Shown here piece after piece: positions 35,141 to 64,000 of a DNA stretch of 64,000 nucleotides (its first letter is position 1; every line of letters begins with the position of its first letter). The stretch covers positions 4,451,501-4,515,500 of the forward strand of contig JAGTYA010000026.1 in NCBI GenBank assembly GCA_024291935.2. Reading direction: 5' to 3'. The DNA comes from Okapia johnstoni. Lineage: Eukaryota; Chordata; Mammalia; Artiodactyla; Giraffidae. The notes below the pieces were generated by a model that ran no database searches, was not told the origin of the DNA, and saw only the letters and a program-made list of their open reading frames with translations. The position numbers were made by a program, and so were the translations under genes.

Positions 35141-36748
35141 CAGCATTTTTTAAGCTACAAATACTTTCTGAACAAGGTCTCTCTGGGATGAGAAATGGAA
35201 ACCTTCTGTGCTGTTTCAACTCATGACATTTTAACCACGCATCAAACCCAGCCTGAGTGCAGGGCAGTGGTGGGGATGAGGACCCCACGTGGAGCTGGGG
35301 GTTACTTGCCATGGAGCTCAGTAGCGCAACCCAGGCCTCACCAAAACACTGCCCACTGCCTCTCTGTGGACATCTCAGCACAGCTGGCAAGGTGGCCCAC
35401 TCCCCGGTCCCTGTGACGGAGCAGCAGACGGGCTCCAAGGGGAGCCAGGTGCTGAAGCCACGTGCAACGGAGCTGGAGCCACACTCAGGGCTGCAGCTCG
35501 GGGCTCCCACCACCCCTGCCACAAAGGGCTGCCTTCCTCCTCTGCTTGGAGCTCTTCCTAGTGGGCTGACCCACTGGGGGTGCACACAGACAAAGGTACA
35601 GGGCCTGCCCTTTCCCTAATGAGGGGAGGGGCCCTGACTTGGCACCACCTCTGTGCCAGGACTGGATATCCCCAATAGGATACACAGTCGTGGGCACAAT
35701 TGGATCAGTGCAGATACTTTTAGCTGCAAGGAATGGAAACCCAGGGCAGATTTTCTCATCTAGAAAAGAGGATGTATTAGTCTGAGACACTGAGTAAAAT
35801 GGGTTGGGGATCAGCTATGGCCTGATCCAGGTGCTCAGATGTCGTGAGCTGGTTACTCCCCCATGCCCAGGTTTGACTCTGCTTCTGTGTTGGCCTCCTT
35901 CTCTCCTGCAGACGGGCTTCCTCAAGGTGGCAGGAGGGGTGGCTGCAGGTCATCCCTAGTGGAAGAATTAGCATCTTTCTTTTAGCACCTGTGTGTGGAC
36001 CCAGGGGGAAGATCCTGGTGGACCCTGCTTGGATTCTAACCCGTCACCAAACCTGTCCCTGCATTGGCCATTCAGGTGTGTTCTCTGATCCGGCTGAGGA
36101 CCCAGAGCCTCCCTGTGGCGAGAGGATCAGGGCTTGTTAACACAGAGGCAGGGATTAGCATCCTCTAGGGGGAGAGAGCTGCCACAGGGCCCTCAGCAAC
36201 CACAAAAGGATGCTTCTGATGCAGACTTCTCATGACCCTGTCTCCCTGTCCAGGCTTCCTGGCAGCCAGGGTGCTCGAGCAGCAGAAATGGTGGCTCTGC
36301 AACTCAGCAGCACTCTCTGTGCTGACCTGCATCATCCTCAGACTATGTGTGGCCCCTGGAGACCCTCCTTCCTCTTCCCGGGGAATTCAGTCCTAAAGCC
36401 ACCAGATGAGGGCGAGTAAGGAAAGCATCCACGGAGGGGGGAGAGGGGCCGTGTGCTTGGAGGCATTGGGCCCAGGCAGGGAGCACATCCCCACAGGAGG
36501 TGGCACAGAGAGGGCCTCCAGGCCGGGGGAAGGGCCCAGCACTGTCAGACGCAGGGCGGACAAGCGTGTGGGCCTGGGGGGAGTTCAGGCTCCATGGAGG
36601 TGCTGGGTAAGTGGCCTCCAGGGCCCGAAGGCGCAAAAAGAGAACAAACAGGGCTTCCTAGGGTGACGGAGGTCACAACAGACACCTGATCACCCGCTGC
36701 TCCCAGGCCCCAGGTGGGAGTGAGGGATGGCAAGGGGGTTGGAGAGCC
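35141..36748. other. intergenic, no gene seen
   Basis: Unique-looking DNA past the IGHMBP2 3' end. No gene or clear repeat recognised. Confidence 0.4.
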
Positions 36749-36887
36749 GTGGTCAGTGGTGGGGAGGTGTGGTCAATGGCGGGGGGCGTGGTCAGCAGCG
36801 GGGAGGTGTGGTCAGCGACAGGGAGGCGTGGTCAGCGATGGGGGGCGTGGCCAGCGGCTGGGGAGGCGTGGTCAGTGGCAGGGAAGG
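36749..36887 (+). repeat. GTGGTCAG minisatellite, seven units
   Basis: Units of 19-21 bp beginning GTGGTCAG or GTGGCCAG followed by a G-rich half (GCGGGGAGGC and variants). Units differ at a few positions, so the array is not recent. Confidence 0.9.
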
Positions 36888-37254
36888 AGATGAGCCAAGG
36901 GCAGCGCCCCATACAGCGGGTCTGACCTCTCCTCCCCCAGGCGCAGCTCCAGACAAACCGCCCTCCTCCCCACCTCTTTCCTCCAAGCCGGGCCCGTGTG
37001 TTCCTGTCCAGGTTACCCCTCTGGCAATCTGAAACTTCCCTCCTGGTTGGTAGAAACGTCCAGCAGAACAGGAACGCTTTCTCCTGCATCAGCTGTGCCC
37101 GGGAAAAGTGTTCCCCACCTCCTCCCGGGACCCACACACTCACTGGGCTCTCAGCCACCTTGGGAAAGGGGTGTAAATCCAACTAAACCAGGCCAAAATG
37201 AAAAAACGGGACTGTTCATCAGAGACACGAAACAGACTGTGGCCGTGTGCATGT

Positions 37255-37265
37255 TTTAATTTAAT
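37255..37265 (-). promoter_or_regulatory. possible IGHMBP2 polyadenylation signal
   Basis: Two overlapping ATTAAA hexamers read on the minus strand (37260-37255 and 37265-37260), about 810 bp past the IGHMBP2 stop. That agrees with a 3' UTR of roughly 0.8-0.9 kb as I recall for human. No AATAAA was seen on this strand nearby. Inference only. Confidence 0.35.
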
Positions 37266-38075
37266 TTTTAAATAATTTATATTCCTTTGAAACAAATAAA
37301 GCTCTGAGAATAAAATAAAATATCCATCTGAGGTTCTCTTCAAGAAGGGACCCTGGAGCAGCCCCCCAGGGGCTTAGGGTCTGCAGGCTCGGCAAGGCTG
37401 GGGCTGTAGAGGGCTCCTCCCCGAGACAGTCACCATGGACAGTACCGCAGCGGGGAGGGCACTGGCAGGGAGCCTTCCTAAACCACACCCGGACATGACC
37501 TCCGACCTCCAGGGGCCAGAATGCCCGAGTCACAAAGGCTGCCCTGCAGGGTCAGGGCGGGGTCAATGCGGCCCCCAGGGAAGAGAGACGGGAAGCGGCC
37601 CGGTGAGGTCACAGCCCCGCAGCGGGCGTCTCAAGTGGGGACGTCTGGGAGAAGCGCTGGCTCTGAGACATCCCCTGTCCCGTCTGACCTGAAGGGCCAT
37701 CACCTTCACGGGGTCGGAGGCCCAGGCCCAAGTCCAGGGGAGCGCATGCCTGGGCGGCAGCAGCCTACAATGCACCCCAGATGGCGGGCTCTCAGGAGAC
37801 CCTCGGGGGCGGGGGTGGAGGGGACACGAAGGCTCCCACCCCCATAGCAGCCCTGAGAAGCAGCCTGGGCTGGGGTCCCCCAGCCTCTCCACCTTGCCCT
37901 GTCTGGTCAGAGCAGCTCATCGCTGGGTCCTCAGCAGGCACCTCGCCCAGCAGCCGGGGGACGACGTGGGTCTGGCTGCCACGCGGCCGCACAGAACCGC
38001 CACCAGGAAGGGAAAGGCACTGCAGGTCCCACTGGTCGCAGACCCAGAGGCTGTGGGGGCAGCAGGGCGCCTGCC

Positions 38076-61656
<23,581 letters not shown>

Positions 61657-61790
61657 GGCCAGTCCTGCCGGGGCCCAGAGCCGCTGAGGTCCGGCTGTCG
61701 CGCGCGGCGCTGCTCCCGGCCGGACCCGGTGCGTCGACGCACCAGGCTCGCACCACTTCCGCTTCCGCTCTCGGCGGAGGCTGCGGGAAG
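61657..61790. promoter_or_regulatory. IGHMBP2/MRPL21 bidirectional promoter core
   Basis: 134 bp separate the two divergent start codons. The interval is GC- and CpG-rich and has no TATA box. Visible elements: a 16-bp perfect palindrome ggtgcgtcgacgcacc at 61728-61743; two ETS/GABP-type CTTCCG cores at 61756-61761 and 61762-61767; and a YY1-type AAGATGGCGGC at 61788-61798 that includes the MRPL21 ATG. The head-to-head arrangement is also that of the human locus. Confidence 0.85.
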
Positions 61791-61890
61791 ATGGCGGCGG
61801 CCTTGGCGGCCTGGGCCCTGCCGCTCACCTTCGGGCGGCTGGCGTCTGCATGCAGCCGCAGCGTCCTGAGAGCGTCGGGACCCGGAGCCG
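61791..61890 (+). CDS. MRPL21: mitochondrial ribosomal protein bL21m, coding exon 1 (partial gene)
   Basis: First 33 codons plus one base of MRPL21, a protein of the large subunit of the mitochondrial ribosome. The encoded N-terminus starts [16 protein letters not shown] and contains [17 protein letters not shown], similar to the human MRPL21 presequence. It is rich in Ala, Leu, Arg and Ser with no acidic residue, as expected for a matrix targeting peptide. The donor is GCCG|GTGAGG at 61890/61891. The ATG has G at +4 and lies in a YY1-type motif. Exon 2 is not recognisable before 64000, so the remaining exons are outside the window. Confidence 0.9.
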
Positions 61891-62094
61891 GTGAGGCCCG
61901 CCCCGCGGGGTGAACGGAGGAAGCTGGGCGCATGGGGCGCCGTGCCACGTGTGTCTGCGTCCGACCGGTGTTAATCGCTTATTTTGATGCGGTGATTATC
62001 GGTCGTGGAAACCCTGAGTTCAGACCCTAGTTCCTTTAGTTAATAGCTTAGATACTGATGATAGCTCTCCAACTTCCATATAGGCTCCATTTAA

Positions 62095-62235
62095 GTTGGG
62101 GAGCAAACTGAGGCTCAGAATGGTCAGGTAATTTGCCCTTGGCCACACAGCAGGGAAGTGGGAGAGGACTGAAGCAGATAGCTTGGTCCGGCTCCGAAGC
62201 CTGTGCTTTAACCATCACTCCCCAGGCTGCAAGCC
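62095..62235 (-). repeat. MIR SINE
   Basis: GCAAACTGAGGCTCAGAATG and GCCACACAGCAGGGAAGTG. Confidence 0.7.
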
Positions 62236-63052
62236 ACTCTTGAAGCTTCCTTGTCCTCATCTGGAAAACGGTGGTGAACGTCCTTGCCCAGTGGTAGTCA
62301 GCCCAGCAAAAGCTACACCTGTATTTTAGGCACTGGGTTGTCATGAAGCTCAGCAAGGTCTTGTTGGTCAAAAACACTATAAAGCTCTCCTCAGAATGGT
62401 TGGAGTGTATATTTGTGTGAAGGAATGTTTATGTATGTAAAGGAGTTTTCCCTTTTTTAGGTGTGATAATGATGTTGTGGTTATGTTTGTTTGTTTTTAA
62501 GATGCTTTATCTTTCATAGAAGTACACTGACAGTCGCTTTAAAATACACCACAGAGCGGGGCAGAGGCATTGTGAGTGAGTCAGGCTTGGCTGTGAGTTG
62601 ATGCCTGTTGAGTCTAAGAAGAGATACAGGAGTACTCCCTATTCTCTTGACTTTTGTGTGCTTGTCATTTTCCATAAAACTTGGATTTAAGCAGGCAGGA
62701 AAGTTTTTATAGAAGCGATGGACTTACTTTGTTCTGCCAACATAAAGCTACCTCTAGAATGCTGTGCTCAATTCCCGACCCCCCGTTTTCAGAGAGAAGC
62801 ACAGATGAAGTGAGCTGAGTAAAGAGAGGGTGACCAAAACGGGGAACAGGCAGGATCTTGAAGAGTGACTGAGGGTAACGGGATGGACACATCACAGTTC
62901 TCAGGGACTGAAAGGTGGTCCTGGGGAAGAGGAGGGTGCACATTTGTTCCCGGTGGGGTCGGAGCTAAGCTAAGGCCATAGGCAGGAATTACAGGGAAGC
63001 AGATCAGGTGCAGAAAGGTTCTGAGCTTTCACCAGTGAGATTGCTCTCGGGC

Positions 63053-63256
63053 GTGCTCAGTTGCTCAGTTGTATCCAACTGTTTGCGACCCCATGGACTA
63101 TAGCCCGTCAGTCTTCTCTGTGGGAGTTTTCGGGCAAGAATACTGTAGTGAGTTGCCATTTCCTCCTCTGGGAGATCTTCCCAACCCAGGGATCGAACCC
63201 GAGTCTCCTGCATCTCCTGCACTGACAGGCAGATTCTTTACTACTGAACCACCTGG
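63053..63256 (-). repeat. Bov-tA SINE
   Basis: GTGCTCAGTTGCTCAGTTGT to TACTGAACCACCTGGC. Carries a small CTCCTGCATCTCCTGCACTG duplication in the tRNA part. Confidence 0.9.
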
Positions 63257-63334
63257 CTTTCAAGAGAGGCCAGTCATGAGTTCCCAACCTTGGGGTATTC
63301 CACAAGGGGCTTCATTTGATGGCTTAGAAGAGAT

Positions 63335-63910
63335 TTCATTCATTTATTCACCATTTATTGGGCATCCATTACAAGTCAAACTCTGGTCCAGGATTGCAGA
63401 TATATCAGTTATAATCATAAAACAAACCCCTGTTTTTACGGAGCTCACATTCTGATGGGGGGAGGGGTTTGCAGAGAGATGAGCAATTTTACGAAGAAGC
63501 AAATTACACAGTATGTTCGAAGCTTAAGAAGAAGCAGATTACATAGCAGGTTCAAAGCTGTTAAGTCTTATGGAGAAAAATAAAGCACGAGTTGGGAAGA
63601 AAGTGTTCAATTTTAAATAGGATGGTTGGGGAAACCTTCTCTAGTGAGATAGTGTTTGAGTCGAGGCCCAGAGGAAATAGTGGATTAGCCTGGTGGGGGG
63701 GAGCCTCCTCCTGGGGTCAGGGTTGTCCCTAGGAAGAGCAGTCAAGGCATAGGCCCTTGTACTTGACATCTTCCAGGAATAGCCAGGAGGCCCGAGTGGC
63801 AGATGTGCAGGGAACAAGGGGACACTCATGAGGCAAGGCTCAGCGAGACGGGGTCTGACGTGGTCAGGGCCTGGATGTCTCAAAGAGAGGCAGGGGATTT
63901 GCTGACAGGT
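63335..63910 (-). repeat. L2 LINE fragment
   Basis: TTTATTCACCATTTATTGGG, CGGAGCTCACATTCTGATGG and TTATGGAGAAAAATAAAGCA resemble reverse-strand L2. Contains a local duplication at 63493-63563. Confidence 0.55.
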
Positions 63911-64000
63911 TGGTGGCTGAGGAGTGTGAGGGAGAAGTCGTGAATGAGGTTTTTGGCCTGAGCAACTGGAAGGATGAAGTCGCCATCGTGTGAGATGTGG

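Larger units (their letters stand above)
61891..64000 (+). other. MRPL21: MRPL21 intron 1 (partial)
   Basis: No exon is recognisable. It holds MIR-like, L2-like and Bov-tA repeats; 62240-63050 shows nothing I can name. Confidence 0.6.

Overview
The window is nuclear DNA from a ruminant, most likely a bovid. It is dense in Bov-tA and Bov-A2 SINEs, BovB (RTE) LINE fragments, cetartiodactyl CHR-type tRNA SINEs and mariner MITEs, mixed with older mammalian repeats (L1M, L2, MIR, MaLR LTRs). BovB with Bov-A2 points to Pecora. The sequence alone does not separate cattle from sheep, goat or other bovids. The gene content matches the segment of human 11q13 that carries MRGPRD, IGHMBP2 and MRPL21, read here in the opposite orientation.

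Three genes are supported. MRGPRD (17080-18054, +) is a single-exon Mas-related GPCR of 324 residues. IGHMBP2 (38076-61656, -) is complete: 15 coding exons with GT/AG borders, in phase throughout, giving 980 residues with all superfamily 1 helicase motifs, an R3H domain and an AN1 zinc finger. MRPL21 (from 61791, +) shows only its first coding exon, which encodes the mitochondrial targeting region; the rest lies beyond the right edge. IGHMBP2 and MRPL21 are head to head with 134 bp between their start codons, inside a CpG-rich bidirectional promoter that has ETS-type motifs, a YY1-type motif on the MRPL21 start codon and a 16-bp palindrome.

Layout: 1-17 kb is intergenic, with repeats and GC-rich unique DNA plus one possible noncoding exon at 14.6 kb. 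MRGPRD follows. 18-37.2 kb is repeat-rich intergenic DNA with many nested insertions, a poly(C) tract and a GTGGTCAG minisatellite beside the IGHMBP2 3' end. 37.2-61.7 kb is IGHMBP2, whose introns hold a decayed L1, a BovB inserted into a mariner element, a compound (GT)n array and an unexplained inverted repeat pair. 61.7-64 kb is the promoter and MRPL21 intron 1.

I found no new multi-gene system. The points most worth a second look are the MRGPRD receptor, which has an open frame but has lost several residues normally needed for GPCR switching and ligand binding; the inverted repeat pair in IGHMBP2 intron 4; and the symmetric element in the bidirectional promoter. Comparisons with human proteins were made from memory and need a real alignment.
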